Source: Nocardioides sp. (GTDB taxonomy: Bacteria; Actinomycetota; Actinomycetes; Propionibacteriales; Nocardioidaceae). Taken from it: a stretch of DNA of 25,030 nucleotides. The translations under genes and the position numbers were made by a program. The notes beneath the pieces are model-generated. The model was not told the DNA's origin. It saw nothing but the letters and a program-made list of their open reading frames with translations, and made no database searches. The stretch spans positions 1-25,030 of the forward strand of contig JAPSKJ010000010.1 in NCBI GenBank assembly GCA_031177735.1, given 5' to 3'. Below, piece after piece: positions 1 to 8,617 of the stretch (position 1 is its first letter; the number at the start of each line of letters is the position of its first letter).

Positions 1-700
1 CGCGGCCGATCACGTTGATGATCCCCTCGGCGATGTCGTAGGCGCGGACGGGGTCGTCGTTCACGAACAGCACCGAGTCGCCGATGCTCTTGATCACCCG
101 GCCCCGCTGCAGCGCGACGACGTCGGCACAGCGGGACTCGAAGAGCTCGACCAGGTCACCGATCCTGTCCTCGGTCAGCGTGTTGGACAGCGCGGTGAAG
201 CTGACGATGTCGGCGAAGCCCACGGAGAGCTGGGTGGTCAGCAGGTCGGCCTCGCTGGCGCGGGCCGCTTCGAGGCGTGCGACCGCAGCGGCCAGGTGGC
301 GTCGCCACGCGTAGACGAGCAGGCTCTCGAAGGTCTTGCTGAACTCCTCGGCGATGTCGAGGGCGTTGGTCAGCAGGTCGCCCGGGATGTTGCCGTTGCT
401 GCCGGAGAGCTCCTCGAGCCGGTGCAGGAAGGCCGACACCTCCCAGTCCGAGAGGCGGGCCATCGTCTGGCCGAGCCCGCGGGTGACGTTGACCGCGAGG
501 TCGAAGTCGATCAGCCCCGCCTCCACGACCTCGGTCATCTTGCGCAGCGCGGCCACGTCGTCGCTGGTGAAGGCCGCCTCGTCGCCCGCCTCCGGGAAGC
601 CCAGCGCCCGCCACAGGCGCTTGGCCTGCTCCAGGGTCACACCGGTCTGCTCGGCGACCTCCGCTGCGGTGAACGCGGCCCCGTGCTCGTGCTCAGACAC
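1..700 (-). CDS. Class III adenylate/guanylate cyclase, C-terminus cut by window edge
   Basis: This gene makes a cyclic nucleotide, most likely cAMP from ATP, in the cytosol. 233 residues are visible, from a GTG start at 700, and the frame runs open off the left edge. Residues 1-150 form a helical N-terminal region that begins like a MerR-type helix-turn-helix (FTAAEVAEQTGV) and resembles the regulatory domain of Rv1264-type cyclases, which sense pH. The catalytic domain begins at about 158: FADIVSFT carries metal-binding D164, and GRVIKSIGD carries K204, the adenine-selecting lysine of adenylate cyclases, and second metal ligand D208. The remaining catalytic residues (Asp/Thr, Asn, Arg) lie beyond the edge. 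The GTG start overlaps the stop of the upstream PH-domain gene by 8 bases, so translation is probably coupled. Specificity for ATP is inferred from the lysine; pH sensing is only a family analogy. Confidence 0.88.
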   Translation of the reverse strand, partial: MSEHEHGAAFTAAEVAEQTGVTLEQAKRLWRALGFPEAGDEAAFTSDDVAALRKMTEVVEAGLIDFDLAVNVTRGLGQTMARLSDWEVSAFLHRLEELSGSNGNIPGDLLTNALDIAEEFSKTFESLLVYAWRRHLAAAVARLEAARASEADLLTTQLSVGFADIVSFTALSNTLTEDRIGDLVELFESRCADVVALQRGRVIKSIGDSVLFVNDDPVRAYDIAEGIINVIGR

Positions 701-1202
701 CTTCGTCTCGCTGGGTGACGTGGAGCAGGTCGTTGAGCCGCCGCTGGGTCTCCTCGACGCGCGGGATGTCGGGCAGGCGGACCTGGCCGTGCGTGCTGGC
801 GTCGCTGATCACCAGCGTGCCGCAGCCGAGCAGGCGGTCGACGAGGTGCAGCTCGTAGGCGACGTCGCTGATCCGCGACAGCGGGATGTCGTGGCCACGG
901 CGGGTCAGGACGCCGTGGCGGGTGATCAACCGCCGGTCGGTGATCGTGTACGTCGCCGTGAGCCACACCAGAGCCGGACGGACCACCCACCACAGGATCG
1001 CCACCGCCACCAGGATCCACACGACGAGGACGACCAGCCCGTCGGCGCGACCACCGACCCAGGCCTGGATGGCGACGCCGATCGCGAGCAGCACGATCAA
1101 CGCGGAAAGCGGACCCACCAATGCCTTGGGATGGGTGCGGGTGCTGATCACGACGCTCTCCCCGTCGTTGAGCAGCTTCTGCGAGATCGCCACGGGTCGC
1201 AT
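693..1202 (-). CDS. PH domain-containing membrane protein (bPH_2 / YdbS-like)
   Basis: A 169-residue membrane protein. Two hydrophobic segments lie at about residues 28-48 and 55-75, separated by a short Gly/Arg/Asp loop. A cytosolic bacterial PH-like domain follows (about 80-163), with the typical strand pattern TYTITDRRLITRHGVLTRR and a later LSRISDV element. Family members are short membrane proteins of unknown molecular role. The same type of gene neighbours biotin ligase in mycobacteria (Rv3278c beside birA). It sits 38 bases after the biotin ligase stop and overlaps the cyclase start by 8 bases, so the three minus-strand genes look like one operon. ATG at 1202 fits the start of the hydrophobic N-terminal region; its Shine-Dalgarno is poor because the GAGAGG directly abuts the ATG. 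Confidence 0.85.
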   Translation of the reverse strand: MRPVAISQKLLNDGESVVISTRTHPKALVGPLSALIVLLAIGVAIQAWVGGRADGLVVLVVWILVAVAILWWVVRPALVWLTATYTITDRRLITRHGVLTRRGHDIPLSRISDVAYELHLVDRLLGCGTLVISDASTHGQVRLPDIPRVEETQRRLNDLLHVTQRDEGV

Positions 1203-1240
1203 CCTCTCACTCGCGAGGCGCTGCCGCGTGACCCCGGTCT

Positions 1241-2065
1241 CTAGCGGGCACGCACGTGCACCACGTCGCCGGCCCCGACCGCGCTCTCGCCGTCGGAGGT
1301 GCGCACGACCAGCCGTCCGGTCTCGTCGACCCGCACCGCCTCGCCCTCGAGCACTGCTCCGCCGGGCAGGTCCGCCCGCACCCGGCGGCCGACCGTCACG
1401 CAGCTCTCGGAGTACGACGCCCGCAACCGCTCTGCGGCAGGGTCACCGCCCAGCTGCCAGGTCTCGTAGGCCTCCACCAGCGTGCCGAGCAGGAGCAGCA
1501 GCACGCCGGTGCGGTCGGGCTGGGTGCCCTTCGCGATCGCCAACGAGGTGGCCGTCTCCACGGGCAGCTCCTCGGCGGTCATGGCGACGTTGAGGCCGAT
1601 CCCCACCACCGCGGCCGGCCCGTCCGGGGTCTCGACGCGCTCGACGAGGATCCCGCAGACCTTGCGCTCCTGCTCTCCTGTGCGGATGAGCACGTCGTTG
1701 GGCCACTTGACGCCGGCGGCGTACCCGTCCGCGACGAGTGCCTTGGTGACCGCGTAGCCGGTGAGCAGCGGCAGCCACGGCCAGCGGGCCGCGGGCACGG
1801 TGGGACGCAGCAGCACGGAGAAGGTGAGGGCCGAGCGGGCCGGTGTCTCCCAGGTCCGGTCGAGCCGGCCGCGGCCTCTGGTCTGGTGCTCGGTGACCAC
1901 CACGGTCCACTCCGGCGCGCTCGCCTTCGCGCGCTCGGTGAGCACGGCGTTGGTCGACGCCGTCTCCTCGAGCACCTCCACCCGCAGGCCGGGCACGAGC
2001 GCGGGGCCGAGGCGGGTCAGGCGGTCCTCATCGAGTGGCGAGCGTCTCACTCCGTCTGTCGTCAC
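1241..2065 (-). CDS. birA: Biotin--[acetyl-CoA carboxylase] ligase
   Basis: Cytosolic biotin protein ligase that activates biotin with ATP and attaches it to the lysine of the biotin carboxyl carrier domain on acyl-CoA carboxylase alpha subunits. The 274-residue protein has the full catalytic core: ETASTN near residue 35, the biotin-adenylate loop QTRGRGRLDRTW (62-72), KWPND (120-124) with the invariant lysine, and KVCGILVE (135-142). A C-terminal SH3-like cap ends the protein. There is no N-terminal winged helix, so it is a monofunctional class I ligase that cannot act as a BirA-type repressor. It is divergent from the carboxylase beta subunit, which fits its job. The frame is open further upstream, but similarity starts here. 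GTG 2065 is preferred to GTG 2071 because an AACCCT -10-like element ends 7 bases before it. Confidence 0.93.
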   Translation of the reverse strand: MTTDGVRRSPLDEDRLTRLGPALVPGLRVEVLEETASTNAVLTERAKASAPEWTVVVTEHQTRGRGRLDRTWETPARSALTFSVLLRPTVPAARWPWLPLLTGYAVTKALVADGYAAGVKWPNDVLIRTGEQERKVCGILVERVETPDGPAAVVGIGLNVAMTAEELPVETATSLAIAKGTQPDRTGVLLLLLGTLVEAYETWQLGGDPAAERLRASYSESCVTVGRRVRADLPGGAVLEGEAVRVDETGRLVVRTSDGESAVGAGDVVHVRAR

Positions 2066-2071
2066 GGGCAC

Positions 2072-2078
2072 TAGGGTT
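2072..2078. promoter_or_regulatory. Shared -10 region between birA and the carboxylase gene
   Basis: The plus strand reads TAGGGT (2072-2077), a TANNNT -10 element about 55 bases before the carboxylase GTG, leaving a leader of roughly 50 nt that contains a Shine-Dalgarno. The minus strand of nearly the same bases reads AACCCT (2078-2073), ending exactly 7 bases before birA GTG 2065, as expected for a leaderless transcript. One set of bases may therefore serve two divergent promoters. No clear -35 is visible on either side, so this is inference from position and hexamer shape. Confidence 0.4.
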
Positions 2079-2132
2079 GCGCACGCACCAGACGTTGGCC
2101 ACCGTGCCAGTCGAGCGAGGAGATGCACCGAC

Positions 2133-3757
<1,625 letters not shown>

Positions 3758-3761
<4 letters not shown>

Positions 3762-3988
3762 CCCCCGACCAGCACTCCCCCGACACTCCGGCGCCCATCC
3801 TCCAGGTGGTCAGCCCCCACGCCACCCCCGAGGAGATCGCCGCCATCGTCGCGGTGTTCTCCGCGCTGGGCGGCAACGCCCCGGCGCCACAGCGGCCCCG
3901 CAGCGAGTGGGCCAACCCCGCCCGGCGGATGCGGACCAGCCTCCCCCACGGCCCCGGCCAGTGGCGGGCCAGCGCCCTGCCTCGCTGA
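3758..3988 (+). CDS. accE: Acyl-CoA carboxylase epsilon subunit
   Basis: A 76-residue protein of the small epsilon family (AccE5/PccE), which binds the alpha-beta acyl-CoA carboxylase complex and raises its activity. The core is visible: VVSPHATPEEIAAIVAVFSAL (residues about 17-37, a helix after a short strand), then a conserved tail with W51, P54 and basic residues, and W69 near the end. The N-terminus is short and Pro-rich, as is common. The start GTG overlaps the beta-subunit stop as GTGA, so it is translationally coupled and should be made in step with its partner. The family is poorly conserved in sequence; position and the ATPEEIAA.V motif carry the call. In mycobacteria a Maf-type gene follows accE; here it does not. 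Confidence 0.88.
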
Positions 3989-4089
3989 GGTCGGGAAGTG
4001 CCTCGCGGATCGCGGCCGGACACCGAGCCGTCGCGCTCCCGCGCGCGATCCTTGACTCCTCGCCCCTTCCCGGGCCTCGACAGTGGTCC

Positions 4090-4095
4090 TAGCGT
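4090..4095 (+). promoter_or_regulatory. Candidate -10 element for the VOC gene
   Basis: TAGCGT fits TANNNT and lies 64 bases before the VOC start, leaving a leader of nearly 60 nt with a Shine-Dalgarno. A TTGACT at 4052-4057 is too far upstream (32 bases) to be its -35. The rest of the 3989-4159 gap holds nothing else I can identify. Confidence 0.3.
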
Positions 4096-4159
4096 GAGTC
4101 GTACGGCGTCACGGTGACCGCCGTGCGCCGGCACGGTGCCGCGGAGACGGAGGAACGAG

Positions 4160-4591
4160 ATGGCCACGCTCAGCCCCTACATCGCCTTCAAGGGACAGGC
4201 CCGGGAGGCGCTGGAGTTCTACCAGTCCGCCCTCGGTGGCGAGCTGTCGATCATGTCCTACTCCGACCTGGGCGAGGCCATGCCGGCGCCGCCGGGCGCT
4301 GAGGACCTCGTCATGCACGGGCAGCTCACCCTCGAGGACGGGCTGGTGCTGATGGCCTCCGACACTCCTGAGGGCGTCGACTACGAGCCGCCGACCAGCG
4401 GCGTCACGGTCGCGATGAGCGGCAGCGCCGATGAGCTCGACCGCCTGCGCGGCGCGTTCGACGCCCTCTCACAGGGCGGCAGGCCCGGCGTGCCGCTGGA
4501 GAAGGCTCTGTGGGGCGACTACTTCGGGCAGTTCACCGACAAGTACGGCGTCTCCTGGATGTTCGACATCGGCGACGAGGCCGGCGTCTGA
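4160..4591 (+). CDS. VOC family protein, PhnB/DUF1428-like
   Basis: A 143-residue protein of the vicinal oxygen chelate superfamily. It opens with SPYIAFKGQAREALEFYQSALGGEL, the typical PhnB-like first beta-alpha-beta unit in which a single chain is scanned for the pattern 'YL.F.G.A.eA..FY...fGge', and it closes with LWGDYFGQFTDKYGVSWMFDI, the usual last strand before an aromatic end. H46-region residues (LVMHGQL) supply the His seen in this family. Members bind metals or small ligands, but most, including this clade, have no known substrate, so I give no reaction. The start is ATG 4160 with GGAGGAA 5 bases upstream. It stands alone, between accE and a T-tailed terminator. Confidence 0.85.
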   Translation: MATLSPYIAFKGQAREALEFYQSALGGELSIMSYSDLGEAMPAPPGAEDLVMHGQLTLEDGLVLMASDTPEGVDYEPPTSGVTVAMSGSADELDRLRGAFDALSQGGRPGVPLEKALWGDYFGQFTDKYGVSWMFDIGDEAGV

Positions 4592-4612
4592 CACCCCGGC
4601 GAGAGTGCGGCG

Positions 4613-4638
4613 GCTCGGTGCGCGCCGACGAGCTTTTT
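4613..4638 (+). terminator. Rho-independent terminator after the VOC gene
   Basis: GCTCG (4613-4617) pairs with CGAGC (4629-4633), with further GC pairing possible inside, and five T follow at 4634-4638. It lies 22 bases after the VOC stop and before the DUF885 start. It is the only hairpin in the window with a clear T run. Confidence 0.6.
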
Positions 4639-4677
4639 GCGGTGCGGGCCCCGGCGCCGTGTGGTTAGGTCGGTCCC

Positions 4678-6348
4678 GTGACGCGACCTGTCGACGACCG
4701 CACCGACCGCTTCGTCGAGGAGTACGCCGCCCTCGACCCGATCGCTGCCACCGCGGCCGGCATCGCGGGCCATGAGCACGAGTGGCCCGATCTCTCCCCC
4801 GACGGCTTCGGCGCCCGCGAGGAGCTGGCCCGCCGCGCGCTCGCCGAGGTCGAGGGGCTCACGCCCACCGACGCGCGGGAGGCGGTCGCGCGCGACGCCT
4901 TCCTGGAGCGGATCGGGCTCGACGTGGAGCAGGTCGAGGCGGGCCTCGCCCGCCACGAGCTCTCCGTCATCACCGGTGCCTCCCACGACCTGCGCGAGGC
5001 CTTCGACCTGATGGGGACCGAGACGGCCGACGACTGGGCCGCCATCGACGCCCGGCTGGCCGGCATCCCCGCCGCGCTCGCCGACTACCGCCGCACCCTC
5101 CTCGAGGAGGCGGCCGCCGGCCGGGTGGTCGCCCGCCGGCAGTACGTCGAGCACGCCGCCCAGGTCAAGGGCTGGACGGGGCGGCAGGGCGCCGGCGGCA
5201 ACTTCTTCGTCGGGCTGGCCGGCCAGGCACCCGAGCGCATCCGCGACCGGATCGTCGAGCGCGCGGAGCAGGCCTCCGCGGCGTACGCCGACTTCGCCTC
5301 CTTCCTCGAGACCGACCTCGCCCCCCGCGGCCGGGAGGCCGACGGTGTCGGCCGGGAGCACTACGCACTGGCCTCGCGCCGGTTCCTGGGCGCGACCATC
5401 GACCTCGAGGAGACCTACGCGTGGGCCTGGGAGGAGCTGGCGCGGATCGAGGACGACATGGCCGCCACCGCGCAGCGGATCACTCCCGGCGGCACCCTCG
5501 CCGACGCGGTGGCCGCCCTCGACGCCGATCCGGCCCGCAACTGCGGCAGCCGCGAGGCGTTCCAGGCGTGGATGCAGGAGAAGTCCGACGCCATCGTGCA
5601 GGACTTCTCCGGCGTCCACTTCGACATCGCCGAGCCGATCCGCACCCTCGCCTGCAAGGTCGCACCCGTCAACGACGGCGGCGCGTGGTACACACCGCCC
5701 TCGGAGGACCTCTCCCGTCCAGGCACCATGTGGTTCTCCTTCACCGACGACCACACCAACTTCTCGACCTGGCGCGACACCACCACCGTCTTCCACGAGG
5801 GCGTCCCCGGCCACCACCTGCAGTGCGCCCAGGCCGTGCACCGCGCCGACCTGCTCAACCGTTGGCAGCGGCTGCTGTGCTGGGTCAGCGGCCACGGCGA
5901 GGGCTGGGCGCTGTACGCCGAGCGGCTGATGGACGAGCTCGGCTACTTCGAGGACGCCGGCGACCGCCTCGGCTTCCTCGACATGCAGGGCTTCCGTGCC
6001 GCCCGGGTGATCGTCGACATCGGCGTCCACCTGGGGCTGACCATCCCCGCCGAGAACCCGTTCGGCTGGCGCCCCGGCGAGGTGTGGGACGCGGACCTGG
6101 TCTACGAGTTCATGCGGGCACACTCCCGGACCGACGACGGGACGCTGCGCTTCGAGGTCAACCGCTACCTCGGCTGGCCGGGTCAGGCCCCGTCCTACAA
6201 GGTCGGCGAGAAGATCTGGCTGCAGGCGCGCGCCGACGCCAAGGCACGCCACGGCGACGCCTTCGACCTCAAGGCGTTCCACACCGCCGCGCTCGACCTC
6301 GGCTCGCTCGGGCTCGACCCGCTGCAGGCCGCCCTCGCCCGGCTCTGA
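4678..6348 (+). CDS. DUF885 family protein, putative zinc metallopeptidase
   Basis: A 556-residue cytosolic-looking protein (no signal peptide) of the DUF885 family. The C-terminal half holds the family's hallmark motifs: TTVFHEGVPGHHLQ with H373, E374 and H379/H380, and HGEGWALYAE with E408 and E415. These have the layout expected for a zinc site of M2/M3-like peptidases, although the substrate is unknown. The first 250 residues are helical, with the expected heavy Arg/Glu content. Length is normal for the family. The start is GTG 4678, with no Shine-Dalgarno; a weak TTAGGT/TAGGTC lies 6-7 bases before it, so the message may be leaderless. It is followed by a 35-base gap with three 11-base repeats before the glycosylase gene. 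Peptidase activity is inferred from motifs. Confidence 0.85.
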   Translation: MTRPVDDRTDRFVEEYAALDPIAATAAGIAGHEHEWPDLSPDGFGAREELARRALAEVEGLTPTDAREAVARDAFLERIGLDVEQVEAGLARHELSVITGASHDLREAFDLMGTETADDWAAIDARLAGIPAALADYRRTLLEEAAAGRVVARRQYVEHAAQVKGWTGRQGAGGNFFVGLAGQAPERIRDRIVERAEQASAAYADFASFLETDLAPRGREADGVGREHYALASRRFLGATIDLEETYAWAWEELARIEDDMAATAQRITPGGTLADAVAALDADPARNCGSREAFQAWMQEKSDAIVQDFSGVHFDIAEPIRTLACKVAPVNDGGAWYTPPSEDLSRPGTMWFSFTDDHTNFSTWRDTTTVFHEGVPGHHLQCAQAVHRADLLNRWQRLLCWVSGHGEGWALYAERLMDELGYFEDAGDRLGFLDMQGFRAARVIVDIGVHLGLTIPAENPFGWRPGEVWDADLVYEFMRAHSRTDDGTLRFEVNRYLGWPGQAPSYKVGEKIWLQARADAKARHGDAFDLKAFHTAALDLGSLGLDPLQAALARL

Positions 6349-6349
6349 C

Positions 6350-6382
6350 GATGCCGTCGTGACGCCGTCGTGACGCCGTCGT
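6350..6382 (+). repeat. Three tandem 11-bp repeats between DUF885 and glycosylase genes
   Basis: GATGCCGTCGT at 6350-6360 is followed by two identical copies of GACGCCGTCGT (6361-6371 and 6372-6382), so the units differ by one base in the first copy. They fill the whole gap between the stop at 6348 and the ATG at 6384. Because 11 is not a multiple of 3, each GTG at a repeat junction is in a different frame. Confidence 0.85.
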
Positions 6383-6383
6383 G

Positions 6384-7469
6384 ATGATCAGGCTCAGTCG
6401 GGAGGACGCTCGCCGGATCGCCGTGCGGGCCCAGCTGCTCGACGCCTACCGGCCGCGCTCGATCGTGGAGGTGGTCGACCACCTCACGCTGATCCAGATC
6501 GACCCGACCACGGCGATCGCCCGCAGCGCCGACCTGGTCGCGTGGTCGCGGCTGGGTGCGGCGTACGACCCCTCCGACCTCGTCTTCGCGCTGGAGACCG
6601 AGCGCTCACTGGTCGAGCACGTCACGTTCATCCGGACGATGGACGACATCGGCATCCACCTCTCGGTCGCCGACGAGTGGCTGCACCCCCAGATCACGGC
6701 CTGGGTGGAGGCCAACCCGCGCTTCCGCGAGCGGTTGCTGGCCCAGCTCCGGGCGGACGGGCCGGTCCCGGCGACCGCGCTCCCCAACGATCCCGAGGTG
6801 CCCTACGCCTCGACCGGCTGGAACGACGACAAGAACTCCGGTCGGATGCTCGAGGTGCTGTGCCTGCGCGGCGAGGTCGCCATCGCCGGGCGGCAGGGGC
6901 GCACCCGGCTGTGGGACCTGGCCGAGCGGGTCTACCCCGCCGACCTCTACCGGCCCGAGCCGCAGGAGGCGCGGCGCATCCGCGACGAGCGGCGGCTCGC
7001 CTCGCTCGGCATCGCCCGGGCCAAGCCGCTGCGCTCGCCAGGTGAGCCCTCGCCGATCCGCGAGATCGGCCTGGAGGCGGAGGTGGAGGGCGTGGCGGGC
7101 CGCTGGCGGGTGGACCCCGACGCCCACGCGGCGCTGGAGGAGCCGTTCGAGGGCCGCACCACGTTCCTGTCCCCGTTCGACCGGATGGTCTACGACCGCG
7201 ACCGGGTGATGGACCTCTTCGACTTCGAGTACGTCCTGGAGATGTACAAGCCGGCTGCCCAGCGACGGTGGGGCTACTTCGCGCTGCCGATCCTGCACGG
7301 CGACCGACTGGTCGGGAAGCTCGATGCGAGGGCCGACCGCAAGGCCCGGGTCCTCCGGGTCAACGCGGTGCACGAGGACGTGCCGTTCACGCCCGAGATC
7401 GCCGACGCCGTCGAGGCCCAGATCGAGGAGCTCGCGCAGTGGCTCGGGCTGGAGCCGGTCCGGGGCTGA
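6384..7469 (+). CDS. Winged-helix DNA glycosylase-like protein, YcaQ/AlkX type (HTH_42)
   Basis: A 361-residue member of the HTH_42 family, which includes E. coli YcaQ (AlkX) and Streptomyces AlkZ, glycosylases that remove bulky alkylated bases and unhook interstrand crosslinks. The catalytic motif of this family is QxQ or QxD in a beta-alpha region near the N-terminus. Here LTLIQIDPTTAIARSADLV gives Q38-I-D40, the AlkX-like form. Three tandem winged-helix units are expected; the C-terminal part shows TFLSPFDRMVYDRDR and the WGYFALPIL.GDRLVGKLD motif usual at the end. Length matches the family. The start is taken as ATG 6384; GTG 6381 directly before it is in frame and equally possible, and neither has a Shine-Dalgarno. 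DNA repair is inferred from the family. It may share transcription with DUF885. Confidence 0.85.
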   Translation: MIRLSREDARRIAVRAQLLDAYRPRSIVEVVDHLTLIQIDPTTAIARSADLVAWSRLGAAYDPSDLVFALETERSLVEHVTFIRTMDDIGIHLSVADEWLHPQITAWVEANPRFRERLLAQLRADGPVPATALPNDPEVPYASTGWNDDKNSGRMLEVLCLRGEVAIAGRQGRTRLWDLAERVYPADLYRPEPQEARRIRDERRLASLGIARAKPLRSPGEPSPIREIGLEAEVEGVAGRWRVDPDAHAALEEPFEGRTTFLSPFDRMVYDRDRVMDLFDFEYVLEMYKPAAQRRWGYFALPILHGDRLVGKLDARADRKARVLRVNAVHEDVPFTPEIADAVEAQIEELAQWLGLEPVRG

Positions 7470-7489
7470 CCTGCAGCCCACCGCCGGGC

Positions 7490-8617
7490 TCAGCTGCGGA
7501 CGAGCCGGTCGACCGCCTCGGTGAGCACCTCGGCGGAGCAGGCGAGGTTCAGCCGTGCGTGGCCGAGCCCCTGCGGGCCGAACGCGGGGCCGGGGTTGAG
7601 CGCCACGCCCGCTGCGAGCGCCCGCTCGGCCGGGTCGCTCCCCCACCCGTCGGCGTCGCGGAAGTCCAGCCAGGCCAGGTAGCCGGCGTGCGGGGGCCGG
7701 AACCGCACCGCGGGCAGCCGCTCAGCGAGCAGCGACGCCAGCCGGGCCGACGACGCCTCGATCTCGGTGATCGCCTCGTCGAGCCACGGCTCGCCCTCCT
7801 CGAAGGCGGCGATGCTCGCGTGCAGCCCCAGCATCGAGGTGCGGAAGGTGACCTCGGCCCACATCCCGTCGAGCAAGGCCAGGGTCGCGTCCGAGGCGGC
7901 CACCATCAGGGCACACTTCGTCCCGGCGATGTTCCAGGCCTTGCTCGCGCTGGTCACCGTGACGCCGACCGCACGAGCGGCGTCGGAGACGGAGAGGAAC
8001 GGCGTGAACGTCGCGGTGGAGTGCACCAACGGCGCGTGGATCTCGTCGGAGACGACCACGGCACCGTGTCGCGCGGCGACCTCGGCCAGCTCAGCGAGCC
8101 GGCCGGAGAGCATGCCGGTCGGGTTGTGCGGGTTGGCGAGGAGTACGCCGCGGGCGCCGGCCGTCAGGGCGCGCTCGATCCCGTCGACGTCGAGCTCCCA
8201 GCCGTCCGGCCCGGCGAGGAGCGGCACCGGCACGACGACGCCGCCCGCCTCGGGGACCAGGTCGAAGAACGGCGGGTAGACCGGCGGTGTGATGACGACG
8301 CCGTCACCGGGCCGGATCGCCCGGCGCAGCGTCTCGACGATCGCCACCGACACGTCCGTGGTGGTGCGCACGCTGGCGGGATCCGGCTTCCAGTCCCACC
8401 GGCGCGCGGCGAAGCCGGCGAACGCCTCGCCGATCCGGCCGGGCGCGTAGGCGTAGCCGAGGTCGGAGGCGGCGACCCGCTCCACGATCGCGGCGCGGAC
8501 CGGCTCCGCGACGGGGTAGTCCATCTCCGCGACGAAGAGCGGCAGCACGTCGCCGGGGTAGGCGCGCCACTTCACGCTGTGCCGACGGCGGAGCTCCTCC
8601 AGCGGCGGGACCTGCAT
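7490..8617 (-). CDS. MalY/PatB-type PLP-dependent aminotransferase / C-S lyase
   Basis: A 375-residue fold type I PLP enzyme. Visible sites: NPHNPTG with N165, SDEIH with D191 that pairs with the PLP nitrogen, and SASKAWNIAGTK with K226, the Schiff-base lysine. The N-terminus (VKW, then VAEMDYP) and SKAWN identify the MalY/PatB group, whose members cleave cystathionine or cysteine conjugates (C-S lyase) and feed homocysteine to methionine synthesis. The ATG start overlaps the metG stop by one base (TGATG), so the two are translationally coupled; the longer open frame is the metG region. The stop lies 20 bases from the convergent glycosylase stop, with a weak inverted repeat (AGCCC/GGGCT) between them. 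Cystathionine lyase activity is likely but not proven by sequence; a general aminotransferase is the alternative. Confidence 0.88.
   Translation of the reverse strand: MQVPPLEELRRRHSVKWRAYPGDVLPLFVAEMDYPVAEPVRAAIVERVAASDLGYAYAPGRIGEAFAGFAARRWDWKPDPASVRTTTDVSVAIVETLRRAIRPGDGVVITPPVYPPFFDLVPEAGGVVVPVPLLAGPDGWELDVDGIERALTAGARGVLLANPHNPTGMLSGRLAELAEVAARHGAVVVSDEIHAPLVHSTATFTPFLSVSDAARAVGVTVTSASKAWNIAGTKCALMVAASDATLALLDGMWAEVTFRTSMLGLHASIAAFEEGEPWLDEAITEIEASSARLASLLAERLPAVRFRPPHAGYLAWLDFRDADGWGSDPAERALAAGVALNPGPAFGPQGLGHARLNLACSAEVLTEAVDRLVRS

Noticed and set aside
4052..4057. TTGACT as the -35 for the VOC gene
   Set aside because: It is 32 bases from the TAGCGT candidate and no other -10 is at a proper distance.
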